This document shows, in pieces, positions 43,233-51,601 of a DNA stretch of 64,000 nucleotides. A model generated the notes under the pieces. That model did no database searches. It was not told the origin of the DNA and worked only from the letters and a program-made list of their open reading frames with translations. Source of the DNA: Paracoccaceae bacterium (lineage in GTDB: Bacteria > Pseudomonadota > Alphaproteobacteria > Rhodobacterales > Rhodobacteraceae). The translations under genes were made by a program, and so were the position numbers. How positions within the stretch are numbered: position 1 is the stretch's first letter; each line of letters opens with the position of its first letter. The DNA lies in the NCBI GenBank assembly GCA_017854585.1, contig JAFMHK010000002.1, forward strand, positions 186,001 to 250,000, given 5' to 3'.

Positions 43233-44531
43233 ATGTCCGCGCGCATCACCCACGTCACCACCCATGATGTCCGTTTCCCAACAAGTCGCACACTTGATGG
43301 GTCGGACGCAATGAATCAGGCCCCTGATTACTCTGCCGCCTACGTGGTGCTGCACGTGGACAATGGCCCCGACGGGCATGGCATGACCTTCACCATCGGA
43401 CGCGGGAACGAGATTTGCTGCGCGGCGATCGACGCCGTTGGCGCCTTGCTGGTGGGGCGCGAGGTCGAGGATCTTTTTGCCGATATGGGCGCCGTGTGGA
43501 AACTGGTCACCGGCGATAGCCAGTTGCGTTGGACCGGACCGGAAAAGGGCGTGATACACCTTGCCTCTGCCGCCGTGATGAATGCCGTCTGGGATATGTA
43601 TGGCAAACACGCGGGCAAACCCGTCTGGCGTCTGCTGGCCGAGATGTCGCCCGCGGATATGGTGGCCCTGATCGATTGGCGCTATCTGGCCGACGCGCTG
43701 CCGCCAGCGGAAGCCCTTGAAAGATTGCAGGAAAAAGCCCCCGGCAGGGCTGCCAGAATGGCACAGATGGAGGCCACGGGCTACCCGGCCTACACGACAT
43801 CCGCCGGTTGGCTGGGTTATTCCGATGCGAAAATCAAGGCGCTCATGCAGGCTGCGCTGGCCGAGGGCTGGACGCATTTCAAGATGAAGGTCGGCGCGAA
43901 CATCGACGATGATATCCGCCGTGCCGGCATCATCCGGGGCGAAATCGGCCCAGATCGGTTCTTGATGATGGATGCCAATCAAGTCTGGGGGGTGGAGGAA
44001 ACCATCGCCAACATGAAGCGGCTGGCGCAGTTCAACCCGTGGTGGATCGAGGAGCCTACCAGCCCCGATGACATCCTTGGCCATGCCCGGATCGCGCGCG
44101 AACTGGCCCCGATCAAGGTCGCAACGGGCGAGCATTGCCACAACGCCGTGATGTTCAAACAATTGTTGCAAGCCGACGCGATCAGCTTTTGCCAAGTCGA
44201 CAGCTGCCGCCTTGCCGGGCCGAACGAGATTTTGGCCGTGATGCTGATGGCCGACAAGTTCGGCGTGCCCGTCTGCCCCCATGCCGGCGGCGTCGGTCTG
44301 TGTGAACTGATCCAACACATGAGCTTTGTGGACTATATCGCCGTATCAGGCAGCCTTGAAAACCGCGTGCTGGAATTCGTGGACCACCTGCATGAACATT
44401 TCATCGACCCCGTCCGCACCATGAACGGTCGTTACCTGCCGCCGGAATTGCCGGGATTTTCGGTCGAGATGAAACCCGACAGCATCACGCGGCATACATT
44501 TCCCGACGGCGCGGTATGGCGGACGGCGTAG
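43233..44531 (+). CDS. fucD: L-fuconate dehydratase
   Basis: A 432-residue enolase-superfamily enzyme that dehydrates L-fuconate to 2-keto-3-deoxy-L-fuconate. The N-terminal cap has the family-specific SRTLDGSDAMNQAPDYSAAY. The barrel carries the Lys-x-Lys base motif (FKMKVG, about 213-218), metal ligands in MMDANQVWG (Asp), WWIEEPTSPDD (Glu) and ATGEHCHN (Glu), and the second base region CPHAGGVGL. Length matches characterised fuconate dehydratases. ATCGGAGG precedes the ATG and an operator lies upstream. It converges on the FAH gene. Confidence 0.93.
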   Translation: MSARITHVTTHDVRFPTSRTLDGSDAMNQAPDYSAAYVVLHVDNGPDGHGMTFTIGRGNEICCAAIDAVGALLVGREVEDLFADMGAVWKLVTGDSQLRWTGPEKGVIHLASAAVMNAVWDMYGKHAGKPVWRLLAEMSPADMVALIDWRYLADALPPAEALERLQEKAPGRAARMAQMEATGYPAYTTSAGWLGYSDAKIKALMQAALAEGWTHFKMKVGANIDDDIRRAGIIRGEIGPDRFLMMDANQVWGVEETIANMKRLAQFNPWWIEEPTSPDDILGHARIARELAPIKVATGEHCHNAVMFKQLLQADAISFCQVDSCRLAGPNEILAVMLMADKFGVPVCPHAGGVGLCELIQHMSFVDYIAVSGSLENRVLEFVDHLHEHFIDPVRTMNGRYLPPELPGFSVEMKPDSITRHTFPDGAVWRTA

Positions 44532-44562
44532 GGGGCCAGCCCCCGCCAGCAAGCTGGCCCCC
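44531..44562. terminator. Hairpin directly after fucD
   Basis: GGGGGCCAGC (44531-44540) and GCTGGCCCCC (44553-44562) form a perfect ten-base stem starting at the last base of the fucD stop. It is followed by GGAGTTTTC of the dispersed element, which could supply a weak T run. Confidence 0.7.
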
Positions 44563-44591
44563 CGGAGTTTTCAATCCAAGATGAACCGGGG
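44562..44591 (+). repeat. Dispersed intergenic element, copy 3
   Basis: CCGGAGTTTTCAATCCAAGA followed by TGAACCGGGG matches copies at 622-653 and 811-840. It lies directly after a terminator-like hairpin, so the element may be a common 3'-end structure in this genome. Confidence 0.55.
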
Positions 44592-44601
44592 GCGGGGGCA
44601 G

Positions 44602-44649
44602 AAATAGGTTACAAAGATTCGCGAAAAGCCGATTTTTTGTAACCTATTT
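44602..44649. terminator. Long AT-rich inverted repeat between convergent fucD and FAH genes
   Basis: AAATAGGTTACAAA (44602-44615) and TTTGTAACCTATTT (44636-44649) are a perfect 14-base inverted repeat around 20 bases. It sits six bases beyond the FAH gene stop (minus strand). A six-T run (44633-44638) lies inside. It could be a bidirectional terminator or a protein site; the AT-rich stem is unlike the other terminators here. Confidence 0.5.
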
Positions 44650-44654
44650 ATCGG

Positions 44655-45503
44655 TCATGCGTTCCAGGCAACCGTCGTCTGGTGCTGCGCGCCCAAGCCG
44701 TCGATGCCCAGTTTCATTACCTGCCCCTCGCGCAGATAGACCTGCGGTTTTTGCCCCATGCCCACACCGGGAGGTGTCCCGGTGGAGATGATATCTCCTG
44801 GCTGCAAGCTCATGAACTGGCTGATGTAGTGCACCAGATGGGCAACCCCGTAGACCATCGTCTTGGTCGATCCGTCCTGATAGCGGTGGCCGTCCACCTC
44901 AAGCCACATGGACAGGTCCTGTGGGTCCGGCACTTCGTCCTTGGTGACCATCCAAGGGCCCGTGGGGCCGAAGGTGTCGGCGGACTTTCCCTTTACCCAT
45001 TGGCCCGCGCGCTCCATCTGGAAGGCGCGTTCGGACATGTCATTGACGATGCAGTAGCCGGCAACATGATCCATCGCATCTGCGGCATCGACATAGCGCG
45101 CCTCGCGGCCGATCACGACGCCAAGTTCGACTTCCCAATCGGTTTTCAGGGCACCGCGTGGAATGCGGACGTTATCGTTCGGGCCGCAGATTGCGGATGT
45201 GGCCTTGAAGAACAGCACCGGTTCGGGCGGGACTGCCATGCCCGATTCTGCCGCATGGTCCGCATAATTCAGGCCAATGCAGATCATCTTGCCGACCTTG
45301 CCGACGCAGGCGCCCAGACGCGGCGCACCTTGGACGATGGGCAAGGTCGCGGGATCAAGTGCCGCGAGACGCGCCAAACCGTCCGGTGTCAGCACATCAC
45401 CCGCGATATCGGGGACCACGCCCGACAGATCCCGCAGTTGGCCATCCGCATCCAGCATTCCGGGTTTTTCTGCCCCCAAGGGGCCATAGCGCAGCAGTTT
45501 CAT
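44655..45503 (-). CDS. FAH-family hydrolase, probably 2,4-diketo-3-deoxy-L-fuconate hydrolase
   Basis: A 282-residue fumarylacetoacetate-hydrolase-fold enzyme. Seen: ICIGLNYADHAAESG, PVLFFKATSAICGPND, the metal-binding DWEVELGVVIG (Glu), NDMSERAFQ, KSADTFGPTGPWMV and STGTPPGVGMG. In oxidative fucose and rhamnose pathways such enzymes split the 2,4-diketo-3-deoxy acid to pyruvate and lactate. The neighbouring SDR and fucD make this the probable role. The start at 45503 follows AGGAGAG; the SDR lies 13 bases upstream on the same strand. Confidence 0.88.
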   Translation of the reverse strand: MKLLRYGPLGAEKPGMLDADGQLRDLSGVVPDIAGDVLTPDGLARLAALDPATLPIVQGAPRLGACVGKVGKMICIGLNYADHAAESGMAVPPEPVLFFKATSAICGPNDNVRIPRGALKTDWEVELGVVIGREARYVDAADAMDHVAGYCIVNDMSERAFQMERAGQWVKGKSADTFGPTGPWMVTKDEVPDPQDLSMWLEVDGHRYQDGSTKTMVYGVAHLVHYISQFMSLQPGDIISTGTPPGVGMGQKPQVYLREGQVMKLGIDGLGAQHQTTVAWNA

Positions 45504-45516
45504 TCTTGCTCTCTCC

Positions 45517-46251
45517 TCAAATATTCGACCAGCCGCCATCGACCGTCATGGCCTGCCCCGTGACAAAGGCGCTTTCGTCGCTGGCCAGATAGAGGGCCAG
45601 CTTCGCAACCTCTTCAGCACCGGCGATCCGGCCCATGGGCTGTCGCGCGACAAAGGCGGCGCGGGCGGTTTCGTAATCACCCTGCGCACGCATCCGGGCC
45701 TGCAGGCTTGGGCTGTCCACGGTGCCCGGGCAAATGGCGTTGCAGCGGATGCCGTGGGTCACGAAATCGGCTGCGATCCCCTTGGTCATACCGATGACGG
45801 CGGCCTTGGTCGCGCCGTAAACAAAGCGATTGGGTGCGGCGATGATCGACGACACGACCGAGGCCATGTTGACGATGCTGGCGCCGCCATTATCAATCAT
45901 CGACGGCAAGAAGGCGCGGGTGACGCGAAACATCGAACGAACGTTAAGGTTGAAGCTGAAATCGAAGGCGTCATCGTCACAGTCCAGAATCGTACCGTGG
46001 TGCACGAATCCCGCGCAATTGAACAAGATGTCGGGCGCGCCAACCGAGGCGGCAAAACGGGTCACGGCCGCGCCATCGGTCACATCGAGTTGATGGACCG
46101 TGCAGCCCGCATCGGCCGCAGGGCCAAGCGCGTCGGCGTTGATATCGGTGGCGATGACCTCAGCCCCCTCTGCCGCGAAGATCAGCGCCGTGGCCTGACC
46201 AATGCCCGCACCCGCCGCAGTCACGACGGCCCGTTTTCCCCGAAGTCTCAT
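45517..46251 (-). CDS. SDR, probably 2-keto-3-deoxy-L-fuconate dehydrogenase
   Basis: A 244-residue short-chain dehydrogenase with all catalytic parts: TAAGAGIGQA glycine motif, Asp after beta 2 (ATDIN, NAD-specific), NCAG, Ser in NMASVVSS, and YGATK. The C-terminal SDESAFVTGQAMTVDGGWSNI is typical. Such enzymes oxidise C4 of 2-keto-3-deoxy-L-fuconate. The cluster contains the enzymes before and after this step, which supports the role. The start at 46251 follows a G-rich ribosome site; the longer frame to 46284 would begin inside it. Confidence 0.87.
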   Translation of the reverse strand: MRLRGKRAVVTAAGAGIGQATALIFAAEGAEVIATDINADALGPAADAGCTVHQLDVTDGAAVTRFAASVGAPDILFNCAGFVHHGTILDCDDDAFDFSFNLNVRSMFRVTRAFLPSMIDNGGASIVNMASVVSSIIAAPNRFVYGATKAAVIGMTKGIAADFVTHGIRCNAICPGTVDSPSLQARMRAQGDYETARAAFVARQPMGRIAGAEEVAKLALYLASDESAFVTGQAMTVDGGWSNI

Positions 46252-46301
46252 GAACACCCCCCATTGGCGCGTTGTGCATTGCACTGCGCAGCACCAAACG
46301 C

Positions 46302-46319
46302 TAACATTCTAGCATGTTA
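46302..46319 (+). promoter_or_regulatory. Island operator site 2, overlapping the gntR start codon
   Basis: TAACAT-TCTAGC-ATGTTA is a palindrome in its outer six-base arms. It lies between divergent SDR and gntR, and its right arm begins with the gntR ATG (46314-46316). This suggests autoregulation at the start of the gene and control of the divergent SDR-FAH operon. Confidence 0.7.
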
Positions 46320-47048
46320 TCGACCAGCCCGCACAAGGATCAAGCTGAAACCACCGCACCCGTGCGGCTGAGGCCGCTGGACGGCTATGATGGCACGTTG
46401 GCGGGACGCGTCTATCACAGCCTGAAGGATGCGATCCTGTCACTGGCGTATCAACCGGGCGATATCCTGCGCAAGGGCGATATCTGCGACCAGCTTGGCA
46501 TTTCCCGCAGTCCCGTCTCTGAGGCGGTGACGCGGTTGGCCACCGAAGGGCTGGTCGACGTGGTGCCACAGGCGGGCACCTTCGTCGCGCGGTTTTCCAT
46601 GGCAGAGATCCGCGAAGGTGCGTTCTTGCGCGAGGCGCTGGAATTGGCGGCGGTGGAACGGGTGGCGACATTGATCACCGACGACCAGTTGATCATGCTC
46701 AACCGCAATTTCCGCGTGCAGGAAGCATTGGTCGACGACGGCGATTTTCAGGGTTTCTACAAGATGGATGCCGATATGCACGAGATGATCCTTGGGTTCA
46801 CCGGCTATCGGCGGTTGGCCCAGATGGCCGAAACCAGTTGGCTTCAGGTGAACCGCGCGCGGCAGTTGATCTTGCCCAATCCCGGCCGTGTGGCCGACAC
46901 GCTTGACGAACACCGGGGGATCATTGCCGCACTTGAGGCGCGTGACCCCGTGGCCGCACATGTTGCGACGCAAACCCACCTGCGCCAATTGCTGCGGTAT
47001 CTGGAACCGCTGGAACGCGATCACCCCGAAATGTTTGCGGCCAGATGA
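46314..47048 (+). CDS. GntR-family (FadR/FCD) transcriptional regulator of the sugar island
   Basis: A 244-residue repressor-type protein. The winged helix at about 25-95 contains GDILRKGDICDQLGISRSPV and VTRLATEGLVDVVPQAGTFV. The FCD ligand domain (about 100-230) has the metal-binding Asp/His set (DADMHEMI ... DEHRGIIAAL ... TQTHLRQLL). It very likely binds the four palindromes and responds to a sugar acid or similar intermediate. No ribosome site is visible before 46314, where the operator lies, so the mRNA may be leaderless or the start may lie downstream. The next gene overlaps by ATGA. Confidence 0.9.
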   Translation: MLSTSPHKDQAETTAPVRLRPLDGYDGTLAGRVYHSLKDAILSLAYQPGDILRKGDICDQLGISRSPVSEAVTRLATEGLVDVVPQAGTFVARFSMAEIREGAFLREALELAAVERVATLITDDQLIMLNRNFRVQEALVDDGDFQGFYKMDADMHEMILGFTGYRRLAQMAETSWLQVNRARQLILPNPGRVADTLDEHRGIIAALEARDPVAAHVATQTHLRQLLRYLEPLERDHPEMFAAR

Positions 47049-48016
47049 GCCGCCCAAACCGCCCCCGCTATGCCGCAAGGTTGAACGCCTTCAAGCAGCT
47101 TTCGGTGGGGTCCGGTGTGGAAGACTGGATCGCCGCCGCCGGGCAGGTTGGTGGCTTGGGTGCAGCAGACCTGAACTTTCCCGATCATTTTGCCCGGCAT
47201 GACGTCGATCAGATGGGGAGGTTTCTGGGTGATGCGGGCCTCGTTCTGAACGGTGTCGCAATGCGATACTATACCAATCCAGAATTCAAGCTGGGCGCCT
47301 TTACCCACCCGGACGCTGCGGTGCGACAGGCCGCACTGGATCTGACCAAACAGGGCATCGACACCTGTGCCCGGATGGGTGGCAAGACGGTGACGCTTTG
47401 GATGGGGCAGGACGGGTTCGATTACGCATTCCAGATGGATTATGCGCAGGCTTGGGATCATACGATTGCCGCCATAAGCGAGGTCTGCGCACATGACACC
47501 CGCATCGATATCGCCATCGAATACAAGCCGAACGAGCCCCGCGCCTATGCATTGATGCCCGATATCGGCACCACCTTGCTGGCCTGTCGGGAGGTTGGCG
47601 CCGCCAACTTGGGTGTGACGCTGGATTTTGCCCATGTGCTTTACGCCGATGAAATGCCGGCGCATTCCGCCGCGTTGATCGGGCGGCATTCACGTATGAT
47701 CGGCCTGCACCTGAACGATGGCTACGGCAAACGGGACGACGGGTTGATGGTCGGGTCGGTCCACGCCATCCAGACAGTCGAATTGCTGGTGGCGATGCTG
47801 CGCATGGGGCAGACCGATGTCATCTACTTCGACACGTTTCCCGATATGGGTGGCCTCAATCCGATCGAGGAGGCGCGGACCAATGTGGCGGTGACCGACC
47901 GCCTGATGACCGTGGCCGAGGGGTTGGTGGATAACACCGATCTTGCGGCAGCGATTTCGCGTCAGGATGCCGCGATGTCGCAACGGATCGTCGCCCGCGC
48001 GTTGTACGGCGCATGA
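47045..48016 (+). CDS. Sugar phosphate isomerase/epimerase (xylose-isomerase-like TIM barrel)
   Basis: A 323-residue AP-endonuclease-2/xylose-isomerase-like barrel. Metal-binding positions are plausible in IAIEYKPNEPR (Glu, about 158), VTLDFAHVLYADE (Asp/His), GLHLNDGYGKRDDG (His/Asp) and YFDTFPDMGGLNP. Reaction unknown; family members are ketose epimerases, aldose isomerases or inosose dehydratases. It overlaps both gntR upstream and the PfkB kinase downstream by ATGA, so regulator, isomerase and kinase form one translationally coupled unit. Confidence 0.85.
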   Translation: MSRPNRPRYAARLNAFKQLSVGSGVEDWIAAAGQVGGLGAADLNFPDHFARHDVDQMGRFLGDAGLVLNGVAMRYYTNPEFKLGAFTHPDAAVRQAALDLTKQGIDTCARMGGKTVTLWMGQDGFDYAFQMDYAQAWDHTIAAISEVCAHDTRIDIAIEYKPNEPRAYALMPDIGTTLLACREVGAANLGVTLDFAHVLYADEMPAHSAALIGRHSRMIGLHLNDGYGKRDDGLMVGSVHAIQTVELLVAMLRMGQTDVIYFDTFPDMGGLNPIEEARTNVAVTDRLMTVAEGLVDNTDLAAAISRQDAAMSQRIVARALYGA

Positions 48017-48861
48017 GCCTACTGGTCGTCGGCGCGTTACATTGGGATGTCGTGCTGCGTGCGCCCCGTTTGCCGCGGGAAGATGAGACGCTGCGCGGGT
48101 CGGGCGTGACCTATCAGTTCGGGGGCAAGGGCGGCAATCAGGCGGTCGCGGCGGCGCGCGCTGGCGCAAAGGTCAGCTTTGCGGGCCGCGTCGGAACAGA
48201 TGATGCCGGCATGGCGATGCGCTCAATTCTGGACGGCGCAGGCGTTGATGTGACCCAATTGCAGACCGGGCCCGGCGCGTCCGGGATGAGCGCGGCAATC
48301 GTCATGGATGACGGCGGTTATGGGGCGGTCATCGTGTCAGGCGAAAATCAGGAATTTGATCACGATGCGGCCCGTCTGCCCGCGACTTGCCGGATGGTCT
48401 TGCTGCAAAACGAGATGGCACCGGGGGTAATCACGGCCATGGCCCGAAAAGCCGCCGAGATCGGCGCGGACGTGCTGTTGAACGCCGCACCCGCCCAAGG
48501 CATCGGCAAGGCGGAACTGGCGCTGATCGGCACCTTGATCGTGAACCGCGTCGAAGGTGCGGATCTGTTGGGCGTGACCAACGGTGCGCTGGACCCGGCG
48601 GCGACCTTGCAAGGTCTGCAAGCGCTGGCGCCACAGGCGCGCATCATCTTGACGCTTGGGGGTGACGGCGTGGTGTTTGCCGAACCGGGCGGCGCGGTGC
48701 GGCAACAACCCGCCCGCAAGGTCACGGTGCAATCGACCCATGGGGCGGGCGATATGTTCGTGGGCAATTATGCAGCCGCGATTCTGGGCGGGCGCACCCT
48801 GCCCCAAGCCATCCTGACCGGGCAAAGCGCCGCCGCATCCCACATTTCTCAGATCCGATAG
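48013..48861 (+). CDS. PfkB-family carbohydrate kinase (ribokinase-like)
   Basis: A 282-residue sugar kinase. The first PfkB signature is FGGKGGNQAVAAARAG (about 37-52); the second, with the catalytic aspartate, reads STHGAGDMFVGNYAA (about 239-253), where the first position of the usual DTxGAGD is histidine. It phosphorylates a sugar hydroxyl using ATP; the substrate is not fixed by sequence. Its last 13 bases overlap the convergent lactonase gene. It is distinct from the broken kinase at 60939. Confidence 0.9.
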   Translation: MSLLVVGALHWDVVLRAPRLPREDETLRGSGVTYQFGGKGGNQAVAAARAGAKVSFAGRVGTDDAGMAMRSILDGAGVDVTQLQTGPGASGMSAAIVMDDGGYGAVIVSGENQEFDHDAARLPATCRMVLLQNEMAPGVITAMARKAAEIGADVLLNAAPAQGIGKAELALIGTLIVNRVEGADLLGVTNGALDPAATLQGLQALAPQARIILTLGGDGVVFAEPGGAVRQQPARKVTVQSTHGAGDMFVGNYAAAILGGRTLPQAILTGQSAAASHISQIR

Positions 48862-49685
48862 AACCGCGCGGCAGTGCCCCCAAACACCATGTCCCTGTCA
48901 TCTGACGACAGGTGAGCGGTCAATTCGCGGGCCGCTTCGCGCCAATCGTCATAGCTGGCTTCCAACTGGCATACCGGCCAGTCAGACCCCCACATGACCC
49001 GGTCCGGCCCGAAGACCGACAGGACATGATCCGCATAGGGCCGCAGGGCGTCCAACGTCCAACCATCGGCTTCCGTCACGATGCCCGACAGCTTGCAGGT
49101 GGCGCGCGTCTGCTTGGCCAGCGCGCTCATGCCGTCGGCCCAATACGCGAAATCTTCGGGCGAATGCGTGCGGATTTGCGGCTTCATGCAATGGTCGATC
49201 ACAACGCGCATATCCGGATAGCGCGCAAGGAGCGTGTGGAAATTCGCCAGATGACGGGGAAACCCAAGGGCGTCAAAGGTCAGATCGTTGTCGATGACGG
49301 CTTGATACCCCCACTGGACCTCGTCGCGAAGCATCCAGTTGTCGTCGGGGATATCTTGAATCATCGGGCGGACGCCAAGGAACTTGGGGTGTCTTGCCAA
49401 CCGCTGCAGATGGTGAAGATCGGCGGGCTGATCAAAATCGATCCAGCCAACCACGCCAGCCACGGATGGCGTCGCATCGGCGATGCCCAACATATACTCC
49501 GTCTCTTGCACCGTCGCGGCGGCCTGAACCAGAACCGTGCGCGCAATCCCGTGCGCCTTGAGGTGCGGCGCAAGATCGGCGGGGCCATAGGGGCGCGCAA
49601 GCACCGCGTTATCCATCGGCATCCAGTCATAGTCACCCCGCAGCGGGTGCCAATAATGCTGGTGGGCGTCGATATCCTTGGTCAT
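48849..49685 (-). CDS. COG3618 amidohydrolase, probably L-fuconolactonase
   Basis: A 278-residue TIM-barrel hydrolase. The metal motif DAHQHYWHP is at 6-14, followed by VGWIDFD, VVIDHCMKP (His) and MWGSDWPVCQ (Asp) near the C-terminus. This is the L-rhamnono/L-fucono-lactonase group that opens sugar lactones. Placement directly downstream of the aldo/keto reductase (ATGA overlap, 49682-49685) and in a cluster with fuconate dehydratase supports fuconolactone as substrate. Confidence 0.9.
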   Translation of the reverse strand: MTKDIDAHQHYWHPLRGDYDWMPMDNAVLARPYGPADLAPHLKAHGIARTVLVQAAATVQETEYMLGIADATPSVAGVVGWIDFDQPADLHHLQRLARHPKFLGVRPMIQDIPDDNWMLRDEVQWGYQAVIDNDLTFDALGFPRHLANFHTLLARYPDMRVVIDHCMKPQIRTHSPEDFAYWADGMSALAKQTRATCKLSGIVTEADGWTLDALRPYADHVLSVFGPDRVMWGSDWPVCQLEASYDDWREAARELTAHLSSDDRDMVFGGTAARFYRI

Positions 49686-50704
49686 GGAGCGTCATCCCGC
49701 ATCAGGCCGCGCGCCTTCAGGTCGGCCCAAAGCTCAACCGGAACGCGTGCGCGTTCGGCGGCGATATTGCCTTCCATCTCGGTCATGCCCTGCCCGCCGG
49801 GAATGACCGAAACAACGGAAGGGTGGCGCAGCGGGAACCGGAACGCCGCATCGACCATGCGCACGCCGTGGTGATTGCAGACCTGTTCGATCTGCCGCAC
49901 GCGTTCAAGGATTTCGGGCCGTGCCAGATCATAGTTGTAAAACGCGCCGGGCTTGGGACCAGTCGCGAGAATGCCAGAGTTGTAGGGGCCGCCAATGACA
50001 ACCCCAATGCCGCGATCCACGCACAGCGGCAGGAAGCTGTCCAGCGCCTCTTGTTCCAGCAAGGTATACCGACCGGCCAACAAGAAGATGTCGAAATCGC
50101 CGCGTTCTGCCAGCCACTGACAAGGTTGCCATTCGTTCACCCCGGCCCCGAACGCCTTGATCACGCCCTGATCGCGCAGAGACAAAAGCGCCTTGTAGCC
50201 ACCGGCCATCAGCTCGGCCAGTTTTGCGTCAAGCACATCCTGACTGCCGTGATTTGCAAGATCGATGTCATGTGCAAACAGCATATCGATCCGATGGGTG
50301 CCAAGCCGTTCCAAGCTCAACTCCATCGACCGCATGACACCGTCATAGGTGTAGTCATAAACCTCGGTCCGGGCGGGCACGTCGAACCATTTCCCAAGCC
50401 CATCGCGTTTGTCGGGCGTCGTGGCCCGCAAAAGCCGCCCGATCTTGGTGGACAAGACATAGCTGTCCCTGTCCTTGCCGCGCAAAAACCGGTTTATCCG
50501 TGTCTCGGACAGGCCAAAGCCATACAGCGGCGCAGTGTCGTAGTAACGAATGCCTGCATCCCACGCACGGGTCAGGATGGCATGCGCATCCTCATCACTG
50601 ATTGCGCGATAAAGATTTCCCAAAGGCGCGCTGCCAAAGCCCAATTCCGTAAAGGTCAGGCCCCCATTGTCCAGCCTGTCCCAATGCCGCGTGCGCAATG
50701 CCAT
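49682..50704 (-). CDS. Aldo/keto reductase, probably L-fucose 1-dehydrogenase
   Basis: A 340-residue AKR of the D-threo-aldose/L-fucose dehydrogenase type. The catalytic tetrad is visible: Asp in RYYDTAPLYGFG with Tyr, Lys in STKIGRLL and His in LFAHDID. It should oxidise L-fucose at C1 with NAD(P), giving the lactone opened by the next enzyme. The start at 50704 has GGAGG five bases upstream; the 50719 start would place the ribosome site inside the gene. Operator site 3 lies 20 bases upstream. Confidence 0.88.
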   Translation of the reverse strand: MALRTRHWDRLDNGGLTFTELGFGSAPLGNLYRAISDEDAHAILTRAWDAGIRYYDTAPLYGFGLSETRINRFLRGKDRDSYVLSTKIGRLLRATTPDKRDGLGKWFDVPARTEVYDYTYDGVMRSMELSLERLGTHRIDMLFAHDIDLANHGSQDVLDAKLAELMAGGYKALLSLRDQGVIKAFGAGVNEWQPCQWLAERGDFDIFLLAGRYTLLEQEALDSFLPLCVDRGIGVVIGGPYNSGILATGPKPGAFYNYDLARPEILERVRQIEQVCNHHGVRMVDAAFRFPLRHPSVVSVIPGGQGMTEMEGNIAAERARVPVELWADLKARGLMRDDAP

Positions 50705-50724
50705 GATATCCTCCGCCATTTGAC

Positions 50725-50742
50725 TGACATGCTAGTATGAAA
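50725..50742 (+). promoter_or_regulatory. Island operator site 3 (between AKR and btpA-like genes)
   Basis: TGACAT-GCTAGT-ATGAAA, with the CATGCTAGTATG core matching sites 1, 2 and 4. It lies in the 93-base gap between the divergent aldo/keto reductase operon and the BtpA operon and so could control both. Confidence 0.68.
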
Positions 50743-50797
50743 CCTGCTGGACTGCACCCCTGTTTCTGGGCAGCATGGACAAGAGGGAGACAAAACC

Positions 50798-51601
50798 ATG
50801 CAGAAATTTCAAGCGGTGTTCGGCACGGCCAAGCCGGTGATTGCCATGGTGCATCTTGGGGCATTGCCGGGCACCCCATTGCATGACGCGGACGCGGGGT
50901 TGGATGGCCTCGTGACCGGCGCGGCCGCAGATCTGGCGGCGCTACAGGCCGCAGGTGTCGATGCGGTGATGTTCGGCAATGAGAATGACCGCCCCTATGA
51001 ATTCAACGTCGATACCGCCAGCACGGCGACCATGGCCTATGTCATCGGACGCCTGCGCGATCAGATCACCGTGCCATTCGGGGTAAACGTGTTGTGGGAC
51101 CCCGACAGCACGGTCGCCTTGGCGGCGGCAACCGGTGCCGCGTTCTGTCGCGAGATCTTTACCGGGACCTACGCCAGCGACATGGGCATATGGACCCCCG
51201 ATGCCGGTCGCGCCCTGCGGTATCGCAAACGCCTGCAACGCGACGACTTGTTGATGCTATACAACGTCAGCGCGGAATTCGCCGACAGCATGGACAGGCG
51301 CCCCTTGGCCGACCGTGCCAGATCGGCGGTATTTTCATCGGTGCCCGACGCCGTTCTCGTCTCGGGGCAGATCACCGGAGAGGCCGCGCGAATGGAAGAT
51401 CTGGAGGCGGTGAAGGCCGTGTTGCCCGACACCCCGGTGTTGGCAAATACCGGCGTCAAGCATGACACGGTGGCTGACGTGATGCGGATTGCCGATGGCT
51501 GCGTTGTCGGTTCATCGCTGAAGGTTGATGGCCATACGTGGAACGCGGTCGACCCTCACCGCGCAAGGGACTTCATGGATCGCGTGAGGGCAACCCGATG
51601 A
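50798..51601 (+). CDS. BtpA/SgcQ-family TIM-barrel protein
   Basis: A 267-residue protein of the BtpA family, named for a photosystem I factor but in most bacteria found in sugar clusters (for example SgcQ of E. coli). Seen: VIAMVHLGALPGTP at the N-terminus, DAVMFGNENDRPY, GVNVLWDP, IWTPDAGRALRYRK and VLANTGVKHD near the end. The reaction is not established. GAGGGAG precedes the ATG. It starts a run of four genes joined by ATGA overlaps with an M42 hydrolase, FGGY kinase and SIS isomerase. Confidence 0.88.
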   Translation: MQKFQAVFGTAKPVIAMVHLGALPGTPLHDADAGLDGLVTGAAADLAALQAAGVDAVMFGNENDRPYEFNVDTASTATMAYVIGRLRDQITVPFGVNVLWDPDSTVALAAATGAAFCREIFTGTYASDMGIWTPDAGRALRYRKRLQRDDLLMLYNVSAEFADSMDRRPLADRARSAVFSSVPDAVLVSGQITGEAARMEDLEAVKAVLPDTPVLANTGVKHDTVADVMRIADGCVVGSSLKVDGHTWNAVDPHRARDFMDRVRATR

